Part shown: positions 1-9,937 of the stretch, piece after piece
Position numbering within the stretch: position 1 is the first letter of the stretch
Layout of the letters: every line of letters begins with the position of its first letter
From: Cordilura impudica
Taxonomy: Eukaryota > Arthropoda > Insecta > Diptera > Scathophagidae
Direction: 5' to 3'
Length of the DNA: 64,000 bases
Assembly: GCA_963682025.1 (NCBI GenBank)
Contig: OY821519.1
Coordinates: 167,026,479-167,090,478 of the forward strand
Notes under the pieces: model-generated
Database searches by the model: none
Told to the model about the DNA's origin: nothing
The model's input: only the letters and a program-made list of their open reading frames with translations
Made by a program: the position numbers and the translations under genes

Positions 1-1300
1 AAGACTCCCATTTGGGTTGAAAAACGCACCGTCTATATTTCAGAGGACGCTGGACGATATCCTCAGGGAACAAATTGGCAAAACATGCTACGTTTATATT
101 GACGATATAATTATCTTTAGTAAAGACGAAAAATCACATTTTAAACACTTGAATGACATTTTTGAAACACTTAATGCTGCTAATATGAAAGTCCAGTTGG
201 ACAAGTGTGAATTCTTTAAAGAGGAGGTAGAATTTTTGGGATTCATTGTTTCTTACAATGGAGTGAAAGGAAACCCCAAAAAGGTCGAAGCAATAGTAAA
301 TTTTGCTTATCCTACCACACTTAGAGAGCTCCGGTCCTTTTTAGGCCTTTCAGGATATTATAGAAGGTTTATAAAAGGTTACGCGGACTTAGCAAAACCT
401 TTAACTAAATTATTGCGAGGAGATGCAGGTACGATTTCCAAATCTGAATCAAACCGTAGGAAAATTCAAATGGATAATGAAGCCAAAAATGCCATCGATT
501 CATTAAAAAATGCCTTAGTTTCTAGAGAAGTAATTCTCGCATATCCTGATTTTAAAAAAGAATTTCAATTGACAACTGACGCTTCTAATGTAGCACTAGG
601 AGCATTAGGAAACCTTAGGAATTACTTGTATGGGTCAGCTAAAGTTATCATCTTTACAGATCATCAACCGCTGACATATGCACTTAGCACAAAAAATAAT
701 AATAGTAAAATGAAAAGATGGAAAGCTATTTCAGAAGAATACAATTATGAAAAAAAATATAAACCTGGTAGAAGTAATGTAGTAGCAGACGCGATTTCTA
801 GACCTCCAGCGACTGGAATAAATTCTTTATCAGGCACGGTGCACAGCAGTGACAGCTCTCCACAAGATCTTATTCCGAGCATGGAAACCCCAATAAACGT
901 ATTTAAGAACCAAATTTTTCTTTCCATAGGTGAAACACCCACTTACCAATTTAAAATCATATTCCCAGGCTATCATCGACACCTTATAAGCGAACCTAAC
1001 TATGATGAACAAAAACTTACAGAAATTCTAAAAAAGTATCTAAATCCGTCCGTTATTAATGGTATAAAAACTCCTGAACCAATAATGGGGAAAATTCAAA
1101 CAATTTATCCAGACCACTTTTCAAGTTATAAATGTCGATTTACACAATTGGTAGTTGATGACATAACGTCAGAACACGATCAAGAAAATATAATTGTGGA
1201 AACACATAATAGGGCTCATCGCAATGAGAAAGAAACCAGATTGCAAATTATGGAAAATATTATTTTCCAGGAATGGCAAATAAAATTAAAAGGGTCATAA
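1..1300 (+). pseudogene. pol: Errantivirus A pol: reverse transcriptase, RNase H and start of integrase (broken)
   Basis: Encodes the C-terminal half of a Ty3/gypsy reverse transcriptase with the YIDD catalytic motif (about nt 93-104) and the LGLSGYYRRFI connection motif, then RNase H (TTDASN near 580; FTDHQPLTYAL near 655) and a linker into integrase. Compared with copy B at 46575-47345, a stretch of 108 nt is missing at about 603, in frame, removing about 36 RNase H residues, including the segment expected to hold the catalytic Glu. At about 1256 one A is missing from a short A run, so the frame breaks just before the integrase zinc finger. Reading starts outside the window, so no start codon is assigned. 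Confidence 0.88.
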
Positions 1301-2097
1301 AACTATGTTCGACTTGTAAGAAAAATAAGTATGAGAGATACCCAAAAGAGTTAAAAGAGACACCTATACCAACTCATCGTGGCCGCACAGTCCACCTTGA
1401 CATTTTTTCCACAGACAAAAAAATTGGTACTAACATCGATTGACAAATTTTCAAAGTATGTCCAGACAAAATTACTAAAGGGACGATCGACAGAAGATGT
1501 AAGGAGACCTCTTAGAGAAATACTATTTTCTTATGGGGCACCGAAAAATATTGTCATGGACAACGAACCTTCTCTGAATTCAGCTTCAATCCTATTCATG
1601 ATGAAAGACGATTTGAAAATAAACGTTTTCACCACTCCATCTTATCGAAGCGAAGCGAACGGACATATAGAACGCTTCCATTCAACCTTAGCAGAGATAA
1701 TGAGATGTCTTAAAAGTGATGGGACATCTAGAAATTTCGAAGAACTTTTGGAAAGAGCTGTAAATGAATATAACCATACCATTCATTCAACGACAAAAAA
1801 GAAACCTGTAGATCTTTATTTTGGTCGAACGATTGACTTTTCACCCCAAGATATGGAGATAACTAGATTATCCAACGTTGACCGATTAAAGCGCAAACAG
1901 GAAAATGACTTGACTTACCATAATAAAAATAAAAAACCAATTAAAGAATACGTACCTGGTCAGCTACGTTAGGACAAATAAAAGATTAGGGACAAAACTT
2001 TCTCATCGGTTTAAGGAAGAGATAGTGCAAGAAAACCGTAATACAACTATAGTTACGGAAAGTGGCCGCATTATTCACAAGAGTCACATTAGAAATT
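1257..2097 (+). pseudogene. pol: Errantivirus A integrase (frameshifted)
   Basis: The H-H-C-C zinc-binding region spans about 1200-1340, but the His half is in the previous frame. The catalytic core is readable at 1379-1972, with Asp in SIDKFSKYV, Asp in VMDNEPS and Glu in HIERFHS, so the D,D,E triad is present. A run of seven A at about 1416 has one more A than copy B; this second shift roughly compensates the first at 1256. A stop at about 1970 cuts the C-terminal domain, whose remnant continues to about 2097. Confidence 0.82.
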
Positions 2098-3270
2098 GAA
2101 AAATTTTTTTATTTACATCCCATTTATCTTCTTTTTACAGATTACTAATTGGTAGCGTCCTTGCGGATTTTAATATACTTGACTACTCTAATGCGAGATT
2201 AATAACCATTCAGAATGGGATCGCAAAAAAACAGAACGGCACCTTTAAAGTTATACATTCTATCGACTTAGAACAATATAGAATTTTATCACAGGACATT
2301 GAATCTACATTGAACACTAATATTACATAGTCATCCGCTCCGTCCGTTTTTAAAACAACAAGTCTCCGATATTAATGGACTCCTTAATCGGTTAAGTCGA
2401 CACGTAAGGAGAAGATCTATCGATTTTATTGGTAGCGCATGGAAATGGGTTGCTGGGACTCCAGACAGCCACGATTTTGAAATTTTAAATCAGAAAATTA
2501 AAAATGTATTAGAAAATAACAACAGACAAATGATTATAAACGAACTTACAACTATCAGATTACAAGATATTTCAAACATTACAAATCAAATATTAAAAGT
2601 AAAGCGGGAAGATTGGAATAATGAACTGGCAAATACATTAGAACACAAATTAACATTAATTGAAAAAGAATTACAAAATATTGAATATGCAATATAATGG
2701 GCTAAAGTAAATATTGTAAACTCATTTATCTTGTCAAAAACCGAAATTGAAAATTTAAATTACGTTTTAAGCAATAGAAGAAATCGGAAGCGATTTACTA
2801 CTGCTGAATCAATACATTGGGAAAATTAAAGTGAACGAAGAAGAAATAGCATTAAATGGAACTTATTTGGTCAAATATTTCAATACAACAGTCAACATTG
2901 ATGATCGAGAATACTATTCAAAAGAAATAAGTGGCAACAAACCTCTTCCAGCTTCATTACAACCAAGAGCATGGAATAGCAAAACCGAAGAAATCATCTC
3001 ACTGCAAAGACTCCAAAAATTGAATATGGGAAACATCAAAAGATTGGAAACACTGGAAAACAAAAATAACTTTCTATTAACATCAAGCCTCATCATCATT
3101 GTATCCGTTTGTGTTATTATCGCTTGGATTTCTAAGAAGAAGAAAACAAAAAAAAAGATAAAATAATAGAAACGAAAGAAGCCAAACCAGAACATCCAAT
3201 TATTGTAAAATCTACAGAGGAAAAAATTAGGAAGAAGAATTCCACCATTTTTGACATCCACACATTTTAA
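2098..3270 (+). pseudogene. env: Errantivirus A envelope glycoprotein remnant
   Basis: A pyrimidine-rich splice acceptor (TTTTTTACAG, ending about 2141) precedes the env frame, as known for spliced errantivirus env mRNA. A basic RRR cleavage site at about 2407-2415 is followed by the family motif DFIGSAWKWVAG. A C-terminal stretch at 2831-3166 ends in a hydrophobic membrane segment (SLIIIVSVCVIIAW) and a lysine-rich tail. Several stops and shifts (about 2330, 2696, 2829 and 3164) break the frame. The protein would be a membrane glycoprotein related to baculovirus F proteins, but this copy cannot be translated whole. Confidence 0.82.
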
Positions 3271-3290
3271 GCAATCGGGACGATTGCATT

Positions 3291-3302
3291 TAAGGAGGGA
3301 GG
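3291..3302 (+). other. Polypurine tract of errantivirus A
   Basis: The purine run AAGGAGGGAGG lies directly before the AGTTAAC start of the 3' LTR. This is where plus-strand DNA synthesis is primed in LTR elements. Confidence 0.8.
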
Positions 3303-3832
3303 AGTTAACACAAAATACATTTAAAATACATTAAAAATAAATATTTCGCTGACAACAACAACACACATAAAAAATACCAAAATTAGTTCTCAAGCTGACG
3401 TTGCGTCTTCTGTAAAACCAACAAACAGTTATTTCACAACAATACCGTTGCACGCGCCATCCGGCGCGATTACCAAAATACAGCAATTCTGCAAGGTAGT
3501 ATTTTCCCACCAACAATATTGAACGGCATTGCACATGCCAACGAATAAAGCAGCTCATTTTACAATAATACCATTGCACGCGCCAATGGTCAACTCAGAA
3601 ATTCTGCAAGGTAGTAAATTCACACCAACAACAATGAACAGCATTGCACGAGCGGCAGAATGACAACAAAATACCTGAATGGCGTGATCAGCAAACCTGT
3701 TATTATAAATTAGGGTAGTTTTAAGAAAATCTTTGCTTTTTATTTTGAATTATAAATAAAGACGGTTGTTGTGTCGCCATCAGCGCACAACAATTAATTT
3801 TTTTAAACTAAAATTCTTAAAGGAATTTAATT
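3303..3832 (+). repeat. 3' LTR of errantivirus A
   Basis: It begins AGTTAACAC after the polypurine tract and ends ...TTTAATT. It matches, in inverse orientation, the 552-bp LTR at 59979-60530 of copy B, with substitutions and a net difference of about 22 bp. Inside it are two diverged copies of a block of about 125 bp, recognisable by the words TGCAAGGTAGTA and CATTGCACG. The next four bases, tata, fit the pyrimidine/purine target preference of errantiviruses. Confidence 0.85.
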
Positions 3833-3967
3833 TATATTGCAACAAATAATATATAGGATCTAAAGATATTAAATAGTTTTTATTTTATTTTTTAATGATT
3901 TTTAAAGGAAAATGGGAGAAAAAACCTTTATATGATTTAATATATTCAAATATTATCTGAAAATATT

Positions 3968-4018
3968 TATATGCTTATAGGAGGTTTATTAGAAATAATA
4001 GACGTCTATAAGCATATA
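3968..4018. other. 13-bp perfect hairpin in LINE 3' UTR
   Basis: Arms TATATGCTTATAG (3968-3980) and CTATAAGCATATA (4006-4018) are perfectly complementary around a 25-nt loop. It lies about 30-80 nt after the ORF2 stop of the Jockey LINE, near its 3' end, where some LINE families carry a structure recognised by their reverse transcriptase. Confidence 0.7.
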
Positions 4019-4048
4019 ATTTTCAATTTGGTGATTTCTTTTTTAGTT

Positions 4049-6524
4049 TTACGTTATTTCTCTAAGAGGAATTTTCAATTTTGGCAAAGTAATTGTTATT
4101 AATCCTTCATATAAAATCGATAATTTTTTCATAACCGGTTTCATCATGAAGAAGATTGGTGGATACCTCCAGGGCTTTTTATATATCATTTTAAGACATT
4201 TGTTTTGTATAATTTGTAAGCGTTTTAGGTGACAGTTGGCAGCGTCACTCCAAATAGGACACGCGTATGTCAATATTGGCCTTACAACACTTTTGAAGAG
4301 GAGATTTTTGTTTTTGAGGTTTAGAAATGACCTTCTATTTAGTAGTGGCCATAATGCTTTAAATGATTTTATAGCTTTTTGGCACATAGCCATAATATGT
4401 TGTTTAAATGTAAGCTGTTTGTCCAAGACAACTCCGAGATATTTGACATCGTTAAGTACATTTATGGTATTATTTCCAATAAGAAGATGACGTCTTGGCA
4501 GTCTTTCGGGAGATTTGTTTAATGGAAAAATTATTGCTTGGGTCTTGTTTAGATTAATTTTGATTTTCCATTTGTGGAAATATTTACTGCAATTTACAAG
4601 ACCCTTCTCCATTTTCTTCAGGAGTGCACGTGTAAGTTTGTTTGAAGAAATTAACGCAGTATCATCTGCGTAATAAGCAATTTTCATATATTTTGGGACT
4701 TTAAAATCGGATGTATATATCGAGTAAAGCAATGGCGACAAGAGTGATCCTTGAGGTAACCCTGAGGTAATGGTTTTAGGAGTTGATGTTTCATTATTAA
4801 TCGGAACTTTAAAGCTTCTGTCGTGAATGAAAACTGAAATAAGTTTACGTAGATATTTTGGTATATTTGCATCAAGAAGTTTAAATACTAGGCCATTATG
4901 CCAAACGGTGTCAAACGCTTTTTCGATATCCAACAATATTAGACCCGTTGACGTTTATTGTTTTTATTGGTGACTATTTGATTTTTAATTCTGTTTATTT
5001 GGTGAGTAGTTTTTATGCACTTTCTTAAATCCAAATTGTTCTTTAGCAACAATAGAATTGGTCGTTACAAATTCACTAAGACGAGAATGTAGTATTTTTT
5101 CAAATATTTTACCTAAGTTACTTTATAGACTAATAGGTCTGTAGCTGTTTGGGTTATTTTTTGGCATACTAGGTTGAAATGGTTTGGGAAATAGTTGAGT
5201 TTGATGCAGCTGTTAAATATTATAACCAGTAATTTTAGAGCTTTGAATGGTAGTTTCTTTAAGAGCAGGTTTGGAACATTGTCATTGTTTGAGGGCTTTA
5301 TTGATGAGACAATATTCATTTCTTCTTCAAGAGATGTATAATTAGCTGATTCAGAACTAGAATTTTCCTTCTTAAAATTATTTACAGTTGTATTTATTAA
5401 TGTATCCGCTGAGCGGTTGTAGTGCGAAGTGAAGTTATTTGCTCGGACAAATGTATTTGCAGGATTTCAGCCTTGCACTTATCAGATGTTATTTTTGTAT
5501 TTCCAATTTTAAAGTGAGGGATTTGATTTTTTTCTTTTCCTCGCAAGTTCCTGCTTATTTTCCAGAATGATTTATCACCTGGTTTTAAATTGGATAATAA
5601 TTGACACCATTTCTTATTGCGCTCCGAATTAATACTTTTTATCAATCATGTTACTTAGAAACTTAGTATATTGATTATAAAAAGTTTGCTCGGCTATATT
5701 TGAAGATCGTTGGCTTTTTCTTTTAAAGCTTCTTAGTTTAATATATTTCACAGTACTTTCTGGTAATGTGTAATTATTTTGTTCAGTTATTTTAGGTGTA
5801 GACACATCCCTTGCTTCGAAAACTACATTAATAAATTTTTGGGTTTCCTGATCAATTACTACCTTGGTATTGTATATATCCAACTATAACGTGATTTTAT
5901 TGTCTAAAAAATTCATAAAAATTTTCCAGTTGGTTGCACTATAATCATAATAATTGAGGTCAACCTGCAAGGCCATTGATCTTTTAAGTGTACATATGGG
6001 GCGATGGTCTGATGGTATTTCGTAATCCATTGTTTTTACGTCTATATTTAAAGCGGAATTGCTTAAGATAATATCGACTGTGGATGCTTCGCGATTGTGT
6101 TGTCACCAAAAACTATATATTCCTTGGTGGAAGGTGTTAGGTTCAAGATATCAGCACAGAAGTTATGGGTATATCTTGGTGAATATAACGAAGATACAAC
6201 AAGTGGTCTATTATTTATAATAACTTCAATTGAGATGTTTTCGATTGATGAGGTGTTTGATATAAAGAGGTCTTTATGTGCGACAGATTTATGAATTAAC
6301 AGAGCTACTCCTCCTCCTCTTGCATCTGTTCTGTCACTTCAATATAAATAATAATTTTTAAAATAGGGTCTATGATTTTCTGAAAAAAATGTTTCATTCA
6401 AAGACGCTATTTTAATATTTTCTCGTTCAATTAGTATCTCAAATTGTTTTAATTTAGAAAAGTTTGAATTGCCATTAGCATTCAAGTGAAGCATTTTGAA
6501 TTCATTTAAATTAGTATAATCAAT
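4049..6524 (-). pseudogene. Jockey LINE copy 1 ORF2: endonuclease-reverse transcriptase (broken)
   Basis: The C-terminal 295 residues (4936 down to 4049) form a readable reverse transcriptase: KAFDTVWH, GLPQGSLLSP, the YADD catalytic motif, and the Jockey-clade tail TYACPIWSDA...NKCLKMIYKKPWRYP. Upstream parts are scattered over three frames: the palm N-terminus at 5113-5319, the linker at 5397-5883, and apurinic endonuclease remnants to about 6520. The ATG that starts ORF2 in copy 2 (28085) is changed here. ORF2 would nick target DNA and reverse-transcribe the LINE RNA in the nucleus; this copy cannot. Confidence 0.85.
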
Positions 6525-6894
6525 GGGCGTATTTCACCATTGACATTACGACTTTAATTTGTTTTACTTTTGAAGTGCACCTATGCAAATCATCCATAGG
6601 TGTAGTGAAAATATCAAAAAGCTCATCGATGCTAAATAAGTCGTTTGTTCTCAGCTGGGTTGCATATGTGGCTTTGCTGTTATTATTGATGTTATTGATA
6701 CAATTAGTGTTGTTGTTTCTTAAATTAGGGAAGTCTTCTACCTTTGGTTGAAATGAGTTATTTTGTTGTTTTCTGCTGCTACTCTGACTTTTGGAAGTTA
6801 CTCTTGTTCTAGTTTCCAAATAGAGAGAACGTAACGGACAGTTGATGTCGTTTGCAGAATGATCAGTTCTCTCTTTTCCATGTTTTTTGCAATT
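6520..6894 (-). pseudogene. Jockey LINE copy 1 ORF1 (Gag-like), 3' part
   Basis: Encodes the end of ORF1: a zinc-knuckle half (NCKKHGKE...NDINC) followed by a Ser/Asn-rich tail. The first half of this knuckle (CFN) is at 25646, on the other side of the Osvaldo-like insertion. ORF1 proteins of Jockey elements bind their RNA. The downstream end overlaps the ORF2 start. Confidence 0.78.
6891..6894. repeat. Target-site duplication aatt, left copy
   Basis: The tetramer aatt directly before TGTCATGGG matches aatt at 25642-25645 after the 3' LTR. This delimits the Osvaldo-like insertion. Confidence 0.8.
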
Positions 6895-8718
6895 TGTCAT
6901 GGGTGCGTGTAAGGGTAAAAAAAAACTATTGTGAATGGATAGAAAACCCTACAGAGGCAGTTGTTTACTTTTTAACAACCATGATTTGCTATCAATTTAA
7001 AGAATTTATTCAGAAAATGGCTGAAGTTTTTTGGAGGGAAAAGTTAGAAGATGCAAAATGACAAGAAAATGAAGGAACATTTCCTCTTTCTTTTTTCTTT
7101 TTGGTATTCAAAGGTGACACAGTGGCCCCGGAAAATTGATTATCTTCAACGTAACTTAAAACAAAAAAAAAAAAAAAAAAATCAACAGCAACGGCAGTAA
7201 ATTTTTTTATTAAAGCATTAAAAAAAACCCTTTTAAATAAGTAATAAGCAAGTGAAACTACATTAAAGTAAATTGTAAAATACGACAACTAAATTTCAAT
7301 TCAATATACAAGCTAAGCTGGACTTGGAGCACCACCTCTGTTGTCATCCAACGTGGGAGAAGCTGCACAAGCACCACCAAGCTAGGGGTGCTAGGTATTT
7401 GCCGAAGGTTTTGAACCATTCGATAGCTCAACCTCGTACGACTTGACGGACTGGACAAACTCCTCTGAAAAGAGAAAGTAATTTTTTTATATTTAGTTTT
7501 TGTAAAATATATAAAAAAAAAAGTTTAAAAAAAAAAGAAAAAAACCATAAAATAACACAAAATATATATATATATATATATAGGGAAAACATTTTAACGC
7601 GTAATCCGTGGCGTGTAGTTTGGTAGTAAGGTGCGCGTTTACCTAGGGTTGAGCTCAGGACAGGATCCGTTTTTTTTGCCGTTTTGGTTAGGGTACAATC
7701 ACCCATTGAAAATGTTTTCTTTGGCAAAAAAAAATAAATTTATAAGATAAAATAAGTAATATATATATATATATATATATATTTGTCGAATATATATATG
7801 TATAAGAAACAAAAATAAACAAAAAAAAGAAAACATAAATAAATTACGAAGCAAGAGTTTTGTTAATCGAGCGGGTATACTTACCTTTTTGGACACGTAG
7901 ACGGACGGACAACTTTACGCGCAGGCAAGCCAGAAGCAGCAATAACCCAAAATTAGGAGATAGCAGCCGGCAGCAAGAAATAAATATGAAAGAAAAATAC
8001 AGCATTTAATTTCTTAATAATAATTATCATTTTTTGTCACTTGTTTTAATTTTTTGATTTAAAGTAGAATCAATTCTGAATAATGAAGTTATTTTTTTTT
8101 TGTACATAGAAAAAATAATGATAATTCAATCCAGATATTAATTTTCCTTTTTTATTAATCATGGCTTTTTCTTTTACATTGAATTTTGTTTCGAAAACCG
8201 ATCGTTTTATCTATATATATATATATATTTAAATTTGGCCCCTTTATGTATTCTTTTACCTGAAGTAAAATTTTTTTTTAATAAAACAGAATTTTGTGAA
8301 AGCTTTTTATAATGAAAAAACATTGAGTGTTAAATTTTTTTTTTGAAATGAGCGGTTAAACGCTAAGTGATAGTAGGGAGAAAGTAAGGAGGAAGTTAAG
8401 TAAAGGTAGGTAGATTTGGGACATGAAATATCCAAATGAAGATGTCACGGTGAGATCCTCATGGGATTTCAGGCGGGAGGGTCACGATTTGGGGACAACA
8501 TCTCCCAGATCAATCATGGTGAGGGTACGCTTGGGAGACGTGGTGTGTGTTTCGTTTGTTTTAAATTGTGTTAAGTAAGCTTCGGGTCCCAAAAGGTCAG
8601 GTTGGTTGGTAAGAACCACACCCAATCCGGCGAGCTCTAGCCGAGCCAAAAGCGGGCATGCCAGCGATGCCAACAATCTGGCCACTTAAATTTTGATTTG
8701 ACAACAGCTGACAGTACA
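6895..8718 (+). repeat. 5' LTR of Osvaldo-like element
   Basis: Starts TGTCATGGGTGC and ends CAGTACA, three bases before the primer-binding site. It aligns through its length with 23759-25641. Differences include several indels; for example, the 3' copy has an extra segment of about 90 bp near 25444-25530 and lacks 10 bp near its end. The LTR is AT-rich with (TA)n runs near 7566, 7757 and 8209. At 1824 bp it is much longer than most fly LTRs. Confidence 0.85.
7391..8005 (-). CDS. Candidate antisense spliced 64-residue ORF in 5' LTR
   Basis: Speculative. On the minus strand an ATG at 8005 opens 40 codons of a hydrophobic, signal-like segment (GLLLLLACL near residues 20-28). A consensus donor (AAG|GTAAGTAT, intron from 7884) and acceptor (TTTCTCTTTTCAG, intron end 7465) bound a 420-nt intron. 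The second exon continues in frame for 24 codons to TAG at 7391-7393. The same ATG, splice sites, phase and stop recur in the 3' LTR. No homologue is recognised. It could be a chance arrangement. Confidence 0.25.
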
Positions 8719-8721
8719 GAA

Positions 8722-8739
8722 TGGCACCCAACATGGGGC
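8722..8739 (+). other. Primer-binding site of Osvaldo-like element
   Basis: TGGCACCCAACATGGGG lies three bases after the 5' LTR. It resembles the tRNA-Lys-type site (TGGCGCCCAAC...) used by Osvaldo and gypsy. Confidence 0.8.
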
Positions 8740-9775
8740 CCGAAGCAAGCTTCATCTATGTTTTTTTTTTTATATAAATACATTTTTTTGACCGTAAATG
8801 GTAGGGAGATTCGTTCCCGTGGTAGAGGTGTAAGTCCGGTTAAGTCAATAACGCGTTGCGACATTTCTCTAGGTAAAGCGATTTCTTCCCTGGGGACAGA
8901 GAAGATTTATTTTGTTCGAAATTGTAGCGAAACGAAGTCTTAAGTATATCATATGCAAGTGTATGCTTAAATGCTATCATTCGTGCAATGGGGAATAGGT
9001 AAATTTTTCCTGGCTGTAGGTTCCTCAAAGCTTGTTTTTTTTCTTATTTAGTTTTATGTCTAGTAAAACTTGCTGGTCTAAGTCATTCCCAAGCATATAA
9101 GTCTCGATCATCGGCCACCCGTGGCTTGATCGCATTGCGGCATGTCATTAGAAATGATAAAGGCTGGGGAGTTTTGCAGGGTTCAATTTCTAATCGTGTC
9201 ATATTGGTTTGAGATGTATTAAGTTTTTTAGTAAATTAATAATTTATAAATTGCTACAAATCATATGGGGTTTGGAAATTGTAATTTTTTTTATACAATG
9301 CTTTGAATTTTAAATGTAATTCAATAAACCGCAGATAGTTAAAGAGAAAAAAATTATAATACTCACCGCTAGTGCAGTTCGTCGGCAAACCAGCAGCAAA
9401 ACGGAGTTAGCCAGTCCGGAGGTCTGCGGCACAGCAAGTGATGTTGTGGGTTGTTGTTCTCCGTATTTTTTCCTAATGGTGAGACAACTATCTTATACGG
9501 CACACAATTTTTCTTACCGTAATTCCTGAAAAAGGATAGTCAAAATAGTTGGTTATTAATCAACGCTTACACTCACGTATTTTGTTTTTATACATACCTT
9601 TACTTAGCAAACTTTTGATTTCTCCCGAAATGCTACCACACAATTTGTAGGTTGCACAGAACCATTGTTTTTTTTTCGAAAAGGAAAAGGAAAACATCTA
9701 CACACATACCTGAGGAGACTGTTTTTTTTTTTATAGATATTTACAAATATTTTTTTTTTGGATATATAGCGCATA
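8740..9775 (+). other. Untranslated leader of Osvaldo-like element
   Basis: About 1.04 kb between the primer-binding site and a LINE insertion, with no supported coding frame. The leader resumes at 13234 and reaches the gag ATG at 13291. On the minus strand a consensus donor (GTGAGTAT near 9365) follows a short open stretch (9366-9490) with a TATAAG word upstream; nothing further can be said about it. Confidence 0.6.
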
Positions 9776-9937
9776 CTTTTTGGTTTATCTTATCTTATCT
9801 TTTTTTTTTTTTTTTTTTTTTTTTTATTTATTCAGTCTATGGAATCATCCTTACAGACTACTTAAAGTATATGTACATTTATATTATAATTTATATATAT
9901 AATTAAACATTTAACAAAATTGATATATAACATTTAT

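Larger units (their letters stand above)
1..3832 (+). mobile_element. Errantivirus (gypsy-type LTR retrotransposon) copy A, 3' part
   Basis: The window opens inside the reverse transcriptase of a gypsy-type element and continues through RNase H, integrase, a decayed envelope region, a polypurine tract and a 3' LTR. The order pol-env-LTR, the envelope sequence and the AGTTAAC...AATT LTR ends fit the insect errantivirus group. The 5' LTR, gag and protease lie outside the window. A second copy of the same family lies in opposite orientation at 45686-60530 and was used to locate lesions. The copy is inactive. Confidence 0.9.
3876..6894 (-). mobile_element. Jockey-type LINE copy 1, 3' portion
   Basis: Minus-strand non-LTR retrotransposon carrying the end of ORF1, all of ORF2 and the 3' UTR. 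The 3' end is placed at about 3876, where an A-rich tail (T-rich on the plus strand) begins; this edge is approximate. Its 5' portion is at 25646-26570: the two halves are separated by the Osvaldo-like element and flanked by the duplicated tetramer aatt. Codons split by the insertion rejoin in frame in an ORF1 zinc knuckle, so this is one element. Many frameshifts show it is old. Confidence 0.85.

Noticed and set aside
3331..3579. Cys/Trp-containing frame in the LTR of errantivirus A, with an apparent counterpart at 60142-60450
   Set aside because: Both lie inside the LTR pair and differ by indels and changed ends; LTR homology alone explains the similarity.
3833..3880. Target duplication linking the 3' end of Jockey copy 1 with the break in copy 2 at 26571
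   Set aside because: attaaatag near 3868 is only loosely similar to acttaatag at 26571 and the LINE copy 2 sequence does not continue on the left; not convincing.
9652..9906. Phe/Tyr-rich frame through the T run
   Set aside because: It is the inverse of the LINE A tail and flanking AT-rich DNA.
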